From contig OX344752.2 in NCBI GenBank assembly GCA_947034885.2, positions 20,173,386-20,237,385 of the forward strand: a stretch of DNA of 64,000 bases. The letters are read 5' to 3'. Source of the DNA: Thuidium tamariscinum (taxonomy: Eukaryota; Streptophyta; Bryopsida; Hypnales; Thuidiaceae). Position numbers and translations under genes: made by a program. Shown here piece by piece: positions 33,203 to 46,128 of the stretch (positions within the stretch are counted from its first letter, which is position 1; every line of letters starts with the position of its first letter). Below the pieces are notes generated by a model. That model saw only the letters and a list, made by a program, of their open reading frames with translations. It did no database searches and was not told the DNA's origin.

Positions 33203-36152
33203 TCGATTTGGCATTCCCGTTGAAGTTTGGCAATCCCGATTTATTGTGACAGTATATGAAGAGCACAGGTGAATTTCTTAAGTCTTTGATTTTTTGACAG
33301 TGTTTGATGATTTTTGATGTATACAAGGATGGACCATGTCATTTGTTACTACCTTCTCATTCATTTGTGCTGTGAAGTTATTGTAGAAGATACTGATAAG
33401 TTGCTACTGAGTTATCGTTATTGTATCCTCGAGCTAGTCCAACATATTCATATTGATCATCTCTCACTTGTGTGTGATCGCAGATTGCATCCATTTTAGT
33501 CAGGGTAGAGCATCATCAATCGATGGTCGGTATAAGAGCTCAGTTTATTGAGGGTTCTGTGCCTGCTTGATAGTCCATGGATTTGGAGATTCGTCTGACG
33601 GCCCTTGCGCTTCTATGTTGCAACGGCAAGAGGAACTGTATATCAGGGAGGTCAGATGATCCTCTCTACTCTAGCACTCCATTACTGTAAATTTGGCTCT
33701 GGCAGAAGAGTACTTCGACTCTTCACTGGCTTGGAATCCGTGGATGTCTTGGGTCTTCGCCATCGTGACATTGACCAATCCTTACGGTGACAGAGTGCAA
33801 GGCATGCTTGTTGCCGTGTCTACATTGGATCTAGGTGAAATGCAAGTAAGTTGTCTCCACCTTCCGTTGGTACTCCTTTTGCAGAGTTGAACCGATGATG
33901 CTCGGAGTCAATTGCCAATCTCAGTCAGTCAGCACGGCATGTTACCCAACGAACTTGTGCAGACATTCATTATGAGCCAAAATAATCGCCTGAATTTAAT
34001 AGTCCTCTCTTCATGCTCACGAAACTGCCGTACATGATTGCTTCTCGCTTTTTGTGATTGCACCAATGATTTAGTGTGCCAGGGGTACTGAAAGAGCTTC
34101 TCTACATTGTCTTGGAAGGCTTCTGCTTCAGATGGAGATTTCAGATACAGCAATCTGGAATAATGACAAAGGGGTGAGTTGGTGGCCATTGACATGTATG
34201 TCAGTAAGATAAACAAAGCTTTACCCATGAGGTCTGGATCCAAGCACTTGTGTGTTCATGTCATTCATGGCAATTTTAAGATCTCATCAAGGCAATTGTC
34301 AGCTATGGACTAGTAGTCTGAGTGAGCTCATCTTGAAATGGCAACCCTTGATTTGTTTCGAGGGGCATGTAAGCTCCTAAAGTAAAAGCGCATTGGTCCC
34401 TTATTTTGACCATCAGGAAAACCGATTCAAGTAGTTCAAGGATTTGAGTCTGTCGTTTTGCACATATTTAAAAATGATTATTATTATTATTGTTATTATC
34501 CACTGAACATTGTTGAGGCTTCGTGAACTCCCTGGAAGTGGCCATGGCTATTTGAATCTTGGAAATTGATGATGTCCATAACCCTGTTCATAACCTAATG
34601 ATACAATGAGGAAGTTGAAGGATATGATTAAGCCTAGGTTTGCAGAGAATGTTATGAATTTGAAATTCAGTTTTGTTGGATCAGTTGTTAATTGATTGAA
34701 ATTGCTTTGATGAATTTATAAACCTCAATTAGCATTGCCTGCACTTGTACACGGAAATATATAACCAATTACTTGAATAGTTGATGTCTTGTAGCAAAAA
34801 TGAACCGCACGTGATTCAATTGAATGTCTTGAAATACTAGTGTGCTGTGCCGTTGCCAGTCAAAATCAAAGTAAAAGTGATTTTTAAAATTTTTAATGCA
34901 TAAATAAAAACTTTGAAATTTAATAACTTTCACACTATAGGTCCAAATGTCACAATTCCAAGCCCATGCACCCCTCCTTGCCAAGGGCTTTCTAATGGTA
35001 CTAAGATTGTGACCAATATCCAAGTAAAAGTAATTCTTTAATTTTAAATTATAGAAAATAACTCAAAAATCCATAACTTTCTCAATGTAGGGTGGAATGC
35101 TACACAACAAAGCTTGTGCACCTTTCCCCACCAAAAGCTTTCCAACAATACCAAGCACTCAATTGAGGGACATGTAGATGCCTATGTAGACATATGTCTT
35201 TGAGTTTAAGAGTCTCAAAGTGATAACAATGTGTATGGTTGCTTGGATTTAAATCACACAAAAGAAAATTATAATTTTTGAATTTATTTAACTACAAAGT
35301 GCTCAAATGAAAATTGCATGAGTTTTAAATGGGCTACTATTGAGACTACACTATTTGCTACCTCCAAACACATAGATGTATATTTTGATACTTATTGTTC
35401 CTTATTAATCTCTAAATTGCTAAGGTCTATCTTACACAACCATACTTTTAAGTCATCATTATTCATTAGTGCATTCAGCCAACTTCTAAAAAAATGTTAG
35501 ATTCTTGAATCCAATCATAAGATTCATTCCTAATTCATATATAATATAGTGCTCATACATTTTGATACAAAACAAACATGTGGATTGCAACATAAATTTT
35601 ATTTTTTGAAAGAGTAGTGATTCTTGAACAAGATAAGAGTGAAAAACAAAATCATTATAAATAGTTGAACAACTTCAATAGGATGAGACACAACCCCTTC
35701 CCATGCCAAGAAACAACAAACCAAAGATATGACAAGCATCATACATTCCCTAGCATGCAAGCCTTCAAGCATGCAAAAGAACCAGGGAAGGAAATGGAAG
35801 TGACTAAGGCTACTCCAAATAAGATTGGGTAAAGCATTTCTCAATAAAAATTTAGCTTACAAACCACTCCACATGGATAAGTGCCACAATTTCACAATAT
35901 CTTGACACTGGAAGATGCATCGAGCCTAGCTCTGGGATAGAGATGAAAAATTCAATCCAAAAAGTTGGCAACAGGCAGTAATAAAGATGCATCTTTTTGC
36001 AAATGCAGCACTAATGCTAGGTGTCATCATGAAGTCCAAATGAAGGCATGCATACCTTAAGAATGGAGGAAACAGCCCAACTATCCTTATGAGACTGACC
36101 TCAGATCATAAATTATGCTAACAAGGCATGAAGTTTCTCTTCATTTCCACAG
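33203..36152. other. Intergenic: 3' UTR of the PPR gene, then AT-rich spacer
   Basis: 33.2-34.4 kb has moderate GC without a credible frame. An ATT microsatellite lies at 34474-34498. From 34.7 kb it is AT-rich. Nothing else is supported. Confidence 0.35.
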
Positions 36153-37675
36153 CTACACAGATGAAATATGCACGTTCCCATCCTGTGTGCAAACAGGACC
36201 TTTTAATTTCACCGGTCTTGTATGTCTTACTGCTTCAAAGCATGGTGGCGTAGTTGCCTTGAGGTCCTGGGCCTCAGGAACAACTTCCCTCAAAAATTCT
36301 TGTGCCACATCACCATCATCGTCTGCACGCAGCTCCTTTGCATACCATGACAATCCCTGCAACTCACAAAAATGTCTAATTAGAAGCATTCAATGACACC
36401 ATAACAACCTCACAATGATCTCCAAACACCTTGGGCACAATTGCTTATTCAAGACACAATCACAAAATTCAAGATGATCCAATTCTCAAACATTTCTTTC
36501 TTTAGTATATACCCACACATTTGAGTTCAGGATTGATAGCAAAATAACTCCGCCAACTACTGAAGGCAACTGTCTAAGCACAACGCAGCTACAATAAAAT
36601 GAGTAGGTGGTCAGCACCACCCTAGAAATATTATGCATCTGGGTGTTTCGCTCATAATCAAACGAAAGAAAAAAAGGTAAGTGACCAAGCAAAACTAAGT
36701 AAATTTCTTCACATAAGCTGAAAAGAACTGAAAATCAATGAATTTCCAGATGCCATCTGCTATGTTACTTCTAGTCAATCGTTTGCTATAGAGGACAACG
36801 GCAGCTCTACAACATTTATACTTGTCAAATGACCTATTCACCCACGTGGATGTATACGTCAAGTTGAAGTGCCGACTTGACTTGATTTTAGCCCTTACGA
36901 TGTCTGGTATGAATTGGCAACACGAACCACTATCACACAACGACAATTCGCCCCAAGATATCATGTGCATCGAGTAGGTCCAAACAAATCATGATCTTCA
37001 GCTTTGACAATCCATCCACACGGCTCAAAGGCCGTTCAAGTGAAAATTCGCAGAGCCCTAACTACACCGATCACTCTATTTGGTGTAAACCATGATTTAA
37101 CGGAACACCATAGTAGCTTCTTATAAATTGTGTCTCCATCAAGGAGCTTTTGAGTGGATAGTCACACAATTAGCAAGTAGTCAACCCGAGATCCAAAGCT
37201 AACTACATGGTGTTCATCAATAAGCATATAAAAATATAATGTTTGAATTGGCGTTAAAACCAGTACACCGATGAAATCGTGCATCCTACACCAAATAGAA
37301 GAAACGGAGTAGCAAGTCTACCAGATTGCCTTCCAAAACCATAAAACCTCTTAAACACGAAACCATAAGTAAATACATACACACATGTTGCAGCTTAGAA
37401 TTGCACATCCTCCGCAAAAATAAACACCTACGGGAAAACAGCTTCGAGATACTCACCTGCACTCCGCCGTTCCCATTACATTCCGTGACAACAGGAGCGT
37501 AAACAACAGGGTCCGTCGGTACTGCGACCTTCACACTGAACCCTCCTGCCGGTTTCTGTTGCGTAGTACTCAAGGGCGTCTTCTGCTGCTGCCCCGGCGC
37601 TTGCTTTTCCCTCTCGTCCTTCTTATTGTGACCATGCGAGAATCCACCAAAAATCTTCCGAAAGATCCCCGCCAT
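36153..37675 (-). CDS. 140-aa protein of unknown function, two exons
   Basis: Exon 1 (37675-37457) encodes 73 residues beginning MAGIFRKIFGGFSHGHNKK with a Gln/Lys-rich stretch, then FSVKVAVPTDPVVYAPVV and GNGGVQ. The donor is CAG|GTGAGT. Exon 2 (36356-36153), after TTGCAG, encodes GLSWYAKELRADDDGDVAQE, FLREVVPEA and a C-terminus ending HISSV. Phase is 0 at both ends and the intron is 1.1 kb. The second exon has a conserved-looking character (Trp-Tyr, then an Asp-rich DDDGDVAQEFL block). I do not know a function. A telo-box AAACCCTAA lies upstream at about 37883. The two open frames on the opposite strand (36115-36396 and 37559-38302) are shadows. Confidence 0.7.
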
Positions 37676-38400
37676 CGTTCTCTCCCTAATCTACCGAACT
37701 CACTCTCAAACGGAACTCCTTCCCAAATCTCTACTTTCCAAACCTCTAAATTCAAACTAAAAACAGCAAATCCAGTAATAAATTCAATACCCAACAATCG
37801 AAACGCCCAAAAAGCAAACGACCGCCAACCCTACACCATAGTCGACGAGCAAATATCCACCAAAAATCTCAGATTCAAACCTCGAAACCCTAATTCTCTG
37901 AACTTGCACGAATCCCCGATCTACAACGCGAGAGCATCCCAAAACCCTTCGACGGAATTCACGACCACGGACCACACAAAGCTGTCGAAGGGATTGTTTG
38001 TTGTAAACAACTGTTCTGCTGAGAAACGAGCGAGCGAGCGAGAGCGACAGAAAGAGAGAGAGGGGTTGCGAATATCGAGAATTGTGAAGAATGAAGCGGG
38101 AAAAGCGACTAGGGTTGTGTTCGAAACAAAAAGGAGGATCGTCACACAGGATGAAACAACAAAGCGTACGTTACAAGGGATGGAAATCAGCGAGAGCGCA
38201 GGCAGACCATGGGAAAAGCTCACTGAGGAAAAGAATAGTACTGGCGATGGCGATGGAGACTACTGGCATGGGGTGGTGTGCCTCTGGCAGGTCGAAGATT
38301 GATAAGAGAGATGACTCGATAATATTCCGTTTCACACGGGCGGTGATCATTGGGTACACGACTGAATAATATTCGGGTTCACACGGGTGGCATGATTCGC
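37676..38400 (-). promoter_or_regulatory. Probable 5' UTR and promoter of the 140-aa gene
   Basis: GC-richer than the flanks. It contains AAACCCTAA at about 37883 and, on the top strand, a purine-rich GAGCGAGCGAGAG / AGAGAGAGAGGGG tract at 38028-38065, which on the gene strand is a CT-rich tract typical of plant 5' UTRs. The 247-aa frame opposite it is low-complexity and is not accepted as a gene. Confidence 0.45.
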
Positions 38401-41400
38401 TGGGTATTGTACTCTATGCTGGCAGGACCCAATGATACCGCCACGTGGGAGGCGATGGGGCTTCCTGTAGCCGCCTCCTTTTGAACGTTCCAGCATCAAA
38501 TGAACTGGCCGGGCACACGAGGTTTGAATTTCGGATTAGTACATCTCCAAAATCAACATGTACACTCGTTGAAGAACGGATTTTAGAACATCTACCAAAA
38601 AAACCTTGCAACTTTTACTTGCAGTATCCAAATGACATGTTCATTGGACCTCCTTTTACTTGCAAACAATGAGAAAACATAAAATTTGACCAATTTAATA
38701 TTAATAAATAGGCATAGTAGCAATAAGTGGTGGTTTGGAGATATCTATTTTAGATATTTTTTACAGGTGAATCACAAAAGTCTCTTTTATATTGTTTTAA
38801 GAACTATATAGTTGAAACATGTGTCTGAGCTCTTTTCTTTTAATTTATAGGTGAATTACTTTTATGACTTTTATATTTGAATGTAAGAAAGTTGGTGTTT
38901 TTAAATATGGCTTTTAGGTACCAAATTACTGAAAACCATTGTGTCTCATTGAAAAGTTGTAGGTAATGGGGGAAATTAGTAAAGTAGAAGTGTCTTTTGC
39001 TAATCAATTGATGTTGATTTGAAAAGCATATCTTTTTTTATATGTACAATATACTAGTCTCTTCTAAACTTTTTTTTGGATTTTTAGGGGTTTTTTTAAG
39101 AAAAATTCATATGTTGAGAAAAACTTAATTTCTTTCTTAGATGGAAGTATTCAAAAACTATGGAGTGTGAGTATGGTAAAATTATTTTTGGAATAAGAAT
39201 CATGATCTTATAGGGTTCATTGCATTAACATGCTTAAGTATCCATGCTATACTAGGGATGGTGTGTTCACATTGTTTGAAAGGGCCTTAAGAATTTTTTT
39301 CCTGAATAAATGTACATTTTTGTCTTTTTTCCCTTCTTAGTAGGTGAACAATCATATTAGCCTTAAAAAAAAGGGAATACATATGATATTTAAAGCTTAT
39401 AATATTGATATTCAACACTTTTTTTCCTATGTTGTTGGAACCTTCGGAATTATGTCATCAAGGTATGTCTATAACTAAAATTGAATTCATCCCTATATAA
39501 GAAGAGAAGTACCTAGAGTGAGAATATAGTTGGAGGTAAGAAACAATGGTAAAGTCTTCACTTCGTAGCTCTGCCTACCTATTTCATGTACCTTCCAAAA
39601 ACTTTCAAAAATATGATGTTTGAAGTCAATTACAATTTTTAGTACCTGAGCACCAATATTTTGGGTATGGGATAAATTATTGAAGATTTCTAATTTGGAA
39701 TGTACATACAAGTATAAGGATGTGGAATAATTACTTCAATTATATTTTTGTTGTATGAATGCAATATTTAATCTTGACTTACATTATATTACACCCAATT
39801 ATATTGAAGTACTTAGAAATTTTTTTAAATCTTCTAATCTAATAGAATAATTAAATACTACAATTGCTTGTACTATGTATACCTTGGTATTTTGAACTAT
39901 TAATGTATTTTATAACAAAACTTAACCCCTAAAGCCTTGAGGTGCGTTTTTTGGTATTATAAATTTTTTGGGCAACTCACTACGAATGGAGTTTTTATTT
40001 TTTTTCACTGAAATTTTTACACAAGATATGCCCAAGGAGTAGCTTTAAGGCCCAACAATTTTCGTAACTTTTGACTTTGTGGTTAAGAAGTTATGGCATG
40101 ATGTGTTGTTTTCTTTACTCGGAGGGCAGCCCGGGCAGCTCAAAAAACTTCTTAAATTTTTTTTTCAAAAGTGAAATTTCAAATTGATTCTTTAGGTTTT
40201 TACAAACATGGGAAGCTTTGTTTCATCCCATTTGGATTAAGGAGTCAAAAGTTATGAGCAATTTTAGTTTGCGGGTAGGTATGTTTATAGTTGTCAAATA
40301 ATTCTAGTTTGTACAAACCAATTACTTCATAAGTACGCCAACAATGTAATAGCATGTAGGAATGCAAAAGCATGTTACTTGTCATCTGATATTGTAATAT
40401 TGTACTAGTAGTGCATATATCAAAAAAAAAAAGTGTACATATAAGACAATCATTTGTTTTATAGTGTGAATTGTATATGGATATGAAAAAATTAGACATG
40501 TAAGTTTTATATAGAAGATAGCACAACTATAAAATCCACATGAATGAATTTATAAAAAATCATATGATATTAATTGATATCTTTATATGTAGATATATGA
40601 TCATCCTAAATACTATAATGAAGGTAAATAGCCCCACATCAAATTCCCTCTTAACTAAGGTATATACTTTACATTACAAGGACTCAAGGAGTGATCTCCT
40701 TAGAATTTAGACCAATCCATCCAATGCCCTATCCATTGGAAAAAAAATTCAACCATTGGACGAGGTATCATGTAGATGGTCGGGTGGACTTAGACTAATT
40801 TGTCTGATGCCTCATCCACTAGCCAAAGAAATTTTTTTCAGCCAACAAATGTGGCATTGGGTAGAGGAGTGAACAAATAAGTGGATGGTCGAACAGTAGG
40901 TGGACAAATGAGAAGATGAGTGGGTAGATGGGCCGCCCACCCACCCTTCAAATGCCGTCTGCTATTTCCACTGCATCAAAACATCCAAATTTTGGACATG
41001 ATTTTGCTGGAGTAGTTTGAATTTGTCAATCCTGATGCATGTTGTTGTGATTATTCTTTGCCTTTCATAATTGAACTAAATTCATGTTTGAACAAAAAAA
41101 TGTTATATACTATGCTAATGCTTTATAAAGAGGGTTGTTGCAAAGGATACTAGTATGGCATCTTGAAATTTTCTTGTTGTTTTAGATATTTGAAAGTATT
41201 TTTTTAGAAGACTAAAGTGACCAACACATTCATTAGGTAAGCATTTGATAAACTTCCATAATTGTGAACATTATAATTAATGCATATGAAACTATATAGC
41301 AGTGCCATGTTTCTACAATGACAATGACAATGACTTGTAGATACAACATGCCATGCATAAGGATTTCATGGAAATCACCCTTCAATTCTCTTTAGAAAAG

Positions 41401-44400
41401 GGAATTCTATCCATAGTCCACAAAAGTTTGTTGGAATGTATGTTGAGATGTATGGTATTGTATGTAGCCATGCGGGAACATGGCAATTGAATAAAGAGGT
41501 AATGTTTTTTGGACTTGCAGTGTTTAATGTTTCTATTAGTGTTGTCAATTGTAGAGGCTATAAAAAAATGTGGTGCCCCTTCCTTTCCCTATGTAGAAGG
41601 AATTAGGTAAGTCTTTGTGTATGATAGAAAAAATGAAGGACAAGTGACAGAGGTGGACCCTTCATAAGGAAGAAGCCAAAATAGTTTGTCAACAAGCCTT
41701 TATAGTGCAAGAGGTACATCATTATGGGAACAAGTTCTTCATGAGAATATGAATGAGGTATGCAATGAATTTTATTTTTTAATTAGGTAATTGAAAAAAA
41801 ATTAAAATGAAGTAGGAAAAAGTGCAATTGAAATGTCTAAATTTCCATCTTCTCTATTGTGGCTCTCAGAAATCAAGTGCCATTTTTTTAGAATTCATAG
41901 AAGTTGCATTGCATGTATTATATTTGTCTTTGAAGAAATTAGGTACAACAATTACAAACGCCACATTGGAATAAAACCATGCAACTAATGAGTGCAAGAT
42001 TTCATGAATTGGGGAGGGGGGAACAGATGGAATGCGGCGATGTCATATCCATGGCTACTATGATACAAGGTAATTAAGAAGATATTGGAAAGGGGGTCCA
42101 ATTGGACTAAGCGGATTCAAAATTTGTACAAAAAGTAATTCTTGAAGAGTGGTGCACTATTAAAATGACGTCCAATACTACAAATGGAGGTTCCAAAGCT
42201 TGCCCCATTTTCTTCAACTTAGAAAGATTAAGTGTAATAGACAATTGTAAAAGATGTAGAGGGTAACATTATCTTATAACCCTATAGTCTTGTCCACTTG
42301 TGATGACAATGAAGGATTGGTATCTTCAATAGTTGTGTGTTAGGCAAATGAAGTGCATAGATAATGAAGAAAAGGTAACGACAATTTGAATAGGAAGAGT
42401 GCATTGGTATAGACAGACTAATGCGCTAAAAAGATGGCACCACATCCTTGTTAGTTCCCTCTCCCCCTCCCCTAAAAATTACAGGCTCTTGATTTTTTCT
42501 TAAAATACTCTCCCTCCAAAATGTTGCTAATTTCTCAAAAATCACAAGTCATTATGGTATGAATACTAAATAGTGAATACAAATACGCAAGTGGATATGG
42601 GATACAAGATTGTCCCATATTGATTGTCAAAATTAAGTGGTTCTCAAAATTACAAATAGAGGGTGGGAGGAGAAGGGAGGGGGGAGGTAATTTATTTTAA
42701 CTAATTAATTATTTTTAAACCCGGGGGGAATTTAAAAAAATTTGAATTTCTTTTGGTACAATTTGTGTTTTGGGTGGACCTCACACTATCCAACCAAAAG
42801 ACACGTCACACTTCTACAAACTATGTGTCAAAAATATTTACTACTTACTAATTGAGTGGTTGATATGATGTGTATTTTCAAAGTAGCAATGAATGAAGTG
42901 CAAACATGCAAACATGTAGTTGGTTGAAGTAGATAAGCATTTTCCAATTGGGCCAATCTACAAGCCATTATTATTAAGCAATGATGCAATGAATAATGGC
43001 CATCTTAGTGGATTAAGAAGATCTATAGAAGACACAAAGTTAGTCATATGTTTTTTCTAAATCTTCACATTGTACATTGTTCTTTTGAATAAAGTTTTTG
43101 TGCTTTTTCTTAGTATTGTATAATGGAGTATTGCACAAAAATGTCCTCAGAATGAAATACATATTTCTAAAAAGAATTGCAAAAGAACATGCCATTTGAT
43201 GAATTTATGTCAATTGCTTCATGTTCTTCAATTTGTCATTATTCTAAAAAATTACTACCACATATTGTAGTGAAAAAAAATCCCTATAGGAAAAAATTAT
43301 AGCTGACAACACGAGAAGACCAATAGTCTACGCAATTGATATAATTGGACAAATGTCAAGTTGTCTACACATTGAACAATATAAAAATGGAAGAAAATTG
43401 TTTCAAGAATATCTTTCAAAAGTGTGAATTTTAAGAGATGTGGTCAATTGTCTTCAAAAGTCATTTTCAAGACATTTAGTAATGTCTTTTAAGGCACATC
43501 CTAGACACGACACAATATTTCAAGTAAAAAATACTGAAAAATTGTGCATTGTCAATGTGCATTTTTTGACTAAAATTCTATCTTAAAACACGCCTTTTTC
43601 TAGGAGCATTCACTCCTATAAACTTCTATATTTTTTTAACTACTTCAAGGTCAAAGTTTGCATTCCTTGCAAAATAATTAATGAAAGTTAAATCTATTAT
43701 TTGATAGATCCTTAGTAATAGAAATATATATATTTTTCTATATAAATGAATTTATTTTGAAAAAATTATACCTCCATTAAATCAAATTAAAATAAATAAA
43801 TTGGCCCACTTAGATTTTGAAGTGTTACATTATATTTTTTAGAAAATCAAAGCATCTTAATTGATTCATTGCTTTGAGTAAGCCTTCAATAAATAAAAAT
43901 GTAATGGTTTTGTCTAGGCTAACATAATTACCACATATCAAAAGTATACTACACAATCATATGAAATTCATACAAGAGAAAGATTAGACCCAACATGCCA
44001 TTGTTATTTTTCAAACATATTTTAGTTCCATTGTAGATTTCTACCATTGTTTAGTCTCTTCCAAAGAAGTACAACAATAAATCATTCAAACATTTTCTTT
44101 CTTTGTAACTTTTGTATGTTTGACAAACTTTGTAATTCTACTTACAGTTACTACATCCAATGATTTATCATGGTTTCCTATCAAAGGTAATGCAATAAAG
44201 TCTTGTCTATAGAAAAGGTAACCTGAGGGTATTTTGAAGAAACAAAAAGGTCTTTGAGATCAATTTTATAGGAACCACTCCACACAAAACATTTTTAAAC
44301 TTCAAGGTAGTGAAACCAATGTTGTCTTGGTATAAATCAAGACTCCATTGCCTTTGAAAAATCTTAAATGCAAGTTTCTTTGTAAATTGTAGGATCAATT

Positions 44401-44640
44401 TACAAGGATTTATTATTAATAAAGTGACATCATAGAATGATTCTTTGACTCCTACTCTAGATAATAACATAGGATTTGTGACTTATGAAGGTCTTCATAA
44501 AGTTCAATGAAACAATGATTAAGGGTCTTTTCAATGCTAGAGGGCCTTAAAAGCACTAAAATTGATTTCACAATATGCTAAATTTCAAGTCTCCAATAGC
44601 ATTATTTTCCACAAAATCAACACATGTAAGATAGATTGCT
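38401..44640. other. Long AT-rich spacer
   Basis: I see no gene. A lone end of the TTAA family (TTAACCCCTAAAGCC) is at 39922-39936. A few GC islands, for example AGCCCGGGCAGCT near 40130 and GGGAGGGGGGAG near 42675, are not part of frames. Confidence 0.4.
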
Positions 44641-45497
44641 TTAACCCCTTAAGGACTAACATGGTTTTGACAATGAAGGTTTTCAATGAACTCTAGCACT
44701 TTGATATTTTTTTGCACATAGATGTGAATAAATATTTTAATTTTAACCATACAAAAGTAAATATTAATTTATCTAGTACGCATGGAATTAATTTTAGGAA
44801 ATTTGGACTGTTAGATCTTTAGATTATAACAATCTTGGATGATTAACTTCATAGGCCTAAACTGCAAGTTTTGGAGAAAAAAATTAATAAAAAGATGAAT
44901 AAATATTTTTTAAACACACCCCCTCCAAAAAACAATTTGGAATCTAAAGCAAATTTTATATTTTTTTATTTGAAAATTTGAAGAGAAAAAAATTCTCAAA
45001 TTTGTACACATGTTCAAATATAAAGACTAGAAAGTCAATTCCAAGCAAATTGGGTCCTACAAAATTCTTAAAAAATTTGAAATCATTTTAATTATTTTGT
45101 GTCATTAATTACACTTGATTGAACCTTTTATTAAAAAAAATTGTAAAAAACAAGAATTTCAAATTCTTTTTCAAATTCTTTTTTTTTTATGGATTATAGA
45201 ATATAATTGTGTAAAAAAATGTTTTTTTTTCCATCTCTACTCTTCTTTTCATGAAAAAACATTATACTTGCTCTCTTTTCCGACTAGACTACATTCTCAA
45301 CTACATTTCGTAAATGAATTTTTAACTACTTCTGAGATTCAAAATTAGAGAATTAGAAAATGAAAAAAGTATGTAAGCTTCTTTTTGTACAAGATCTTAG
45401 TTCCTAAAATATTGAGATTTGTTTCACCCTTCCAAGAAATTGCCATTGAAAACTTTAGAGAGCACACATTGGGTCCTCTTAGTCCTTGAGGGGTTAA
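44641..45497. mobile_element. TTAA-bounded element, 857 bp (copy A)
   Basis: Left TTAACCCCTTAAGGACTAA; reverse complement of the right end TTAACCCCTCAAGGACTAA, 18 of 19 identical. TTAA is the outermost shared 4-mer on both sides and flanks outside it differ. The interior is AT-rich with no transposase frame. Confidence 0.65.
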
Positions 45498-45751
45498 GAG
45501 CAACAATCTTCTTCATATTGAGTCTATAATTAGCTTTGAAATGAATAATTATGAGATGGTCCTTAAATTGACCTCTATAGCCATTGAGTGAATTGAGGAT
45601 AAAGTGTTATTTATTGCAAATCTAATCATTTTTGTTAGTTTTCTCATATCTCTTCATGATTTGCAAGGGAACAAAATTTGGAAGACAAATAGGTGTCCAC
45701 AATTTAAATCTTTGAAAACTCATAAGTAATTCAATAATGCTTCAAAAAATA

Positions 45752-45907
45752 CACTAGAAGAAAATTGTATTAGAAATCTGTGAAACACGTGGGCTGAAAT
45801 TCGTTGAGTTCCACGTTTCCAATGCAGATTTTTGCGCTGGAAACGTGGAACTCAATGAATTTCAGCCCAAGCGTTTCGCAGATTTCTAACGCAGTTTTCT
45901 TTTAGTG
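45752..45907. mobile_element. CACTA-type hairpin MITE, 156 bp
   Basis: Begins CACTAGAAGAAAAT and ends ATTTTCTT-like TTTTCTTTTAGTG, with ATA duplicated at both flanks (45749-45751 and 45908-45910), the 3-bp duplication expected for CACTA elements. Almost the whole length folds back, with arms containing GAAATCTG, GGGCTGAAATTC and TTCCACGTTTCCA. Confidence 0.75.
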
Positions 45908-45918
45908 ATATGAAATTA

Positions 45919-46030
45919 CACTACAAGAGAAAGGGATGTTTTGAAAACCTCCTAAAAGGTCATTACTTATAATCTTATGTTTAGAACTATACTTAAAAAC
46001 TCACTCAAAACACCCCTTTCTCTTGTAGTG
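45919..46030. mobile_element. CACTA-type MITE, 112 bp
   Basis: Starts CACTACAAGAGAAAGGG and ends CCCTTTCTCTTGTAGTG, with TGTTTTGA/TCAAAACA continuing the inverted repeat. No clear 3-bp target duplication. It lies 11 bp from the neighbouring hairpin MITE. Confidence 0.7.
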
Positions 46031-46128
46031 ATCACTTGTATTACATGTATGTTGTATCTACTTTCCTTTGTTTGAAAAATGTGATAAAAATCTTTCCATC
46101 CATAGTAGCCTATAAAAATGGCATACTA

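Noticed and set aside
37559-38302. 247-aa rightward frame opposite exon 1 and the 5' region of the 140-aa gene
   Set aside because: Low-complexity composition, no domain, and overlap with a better supported gene.
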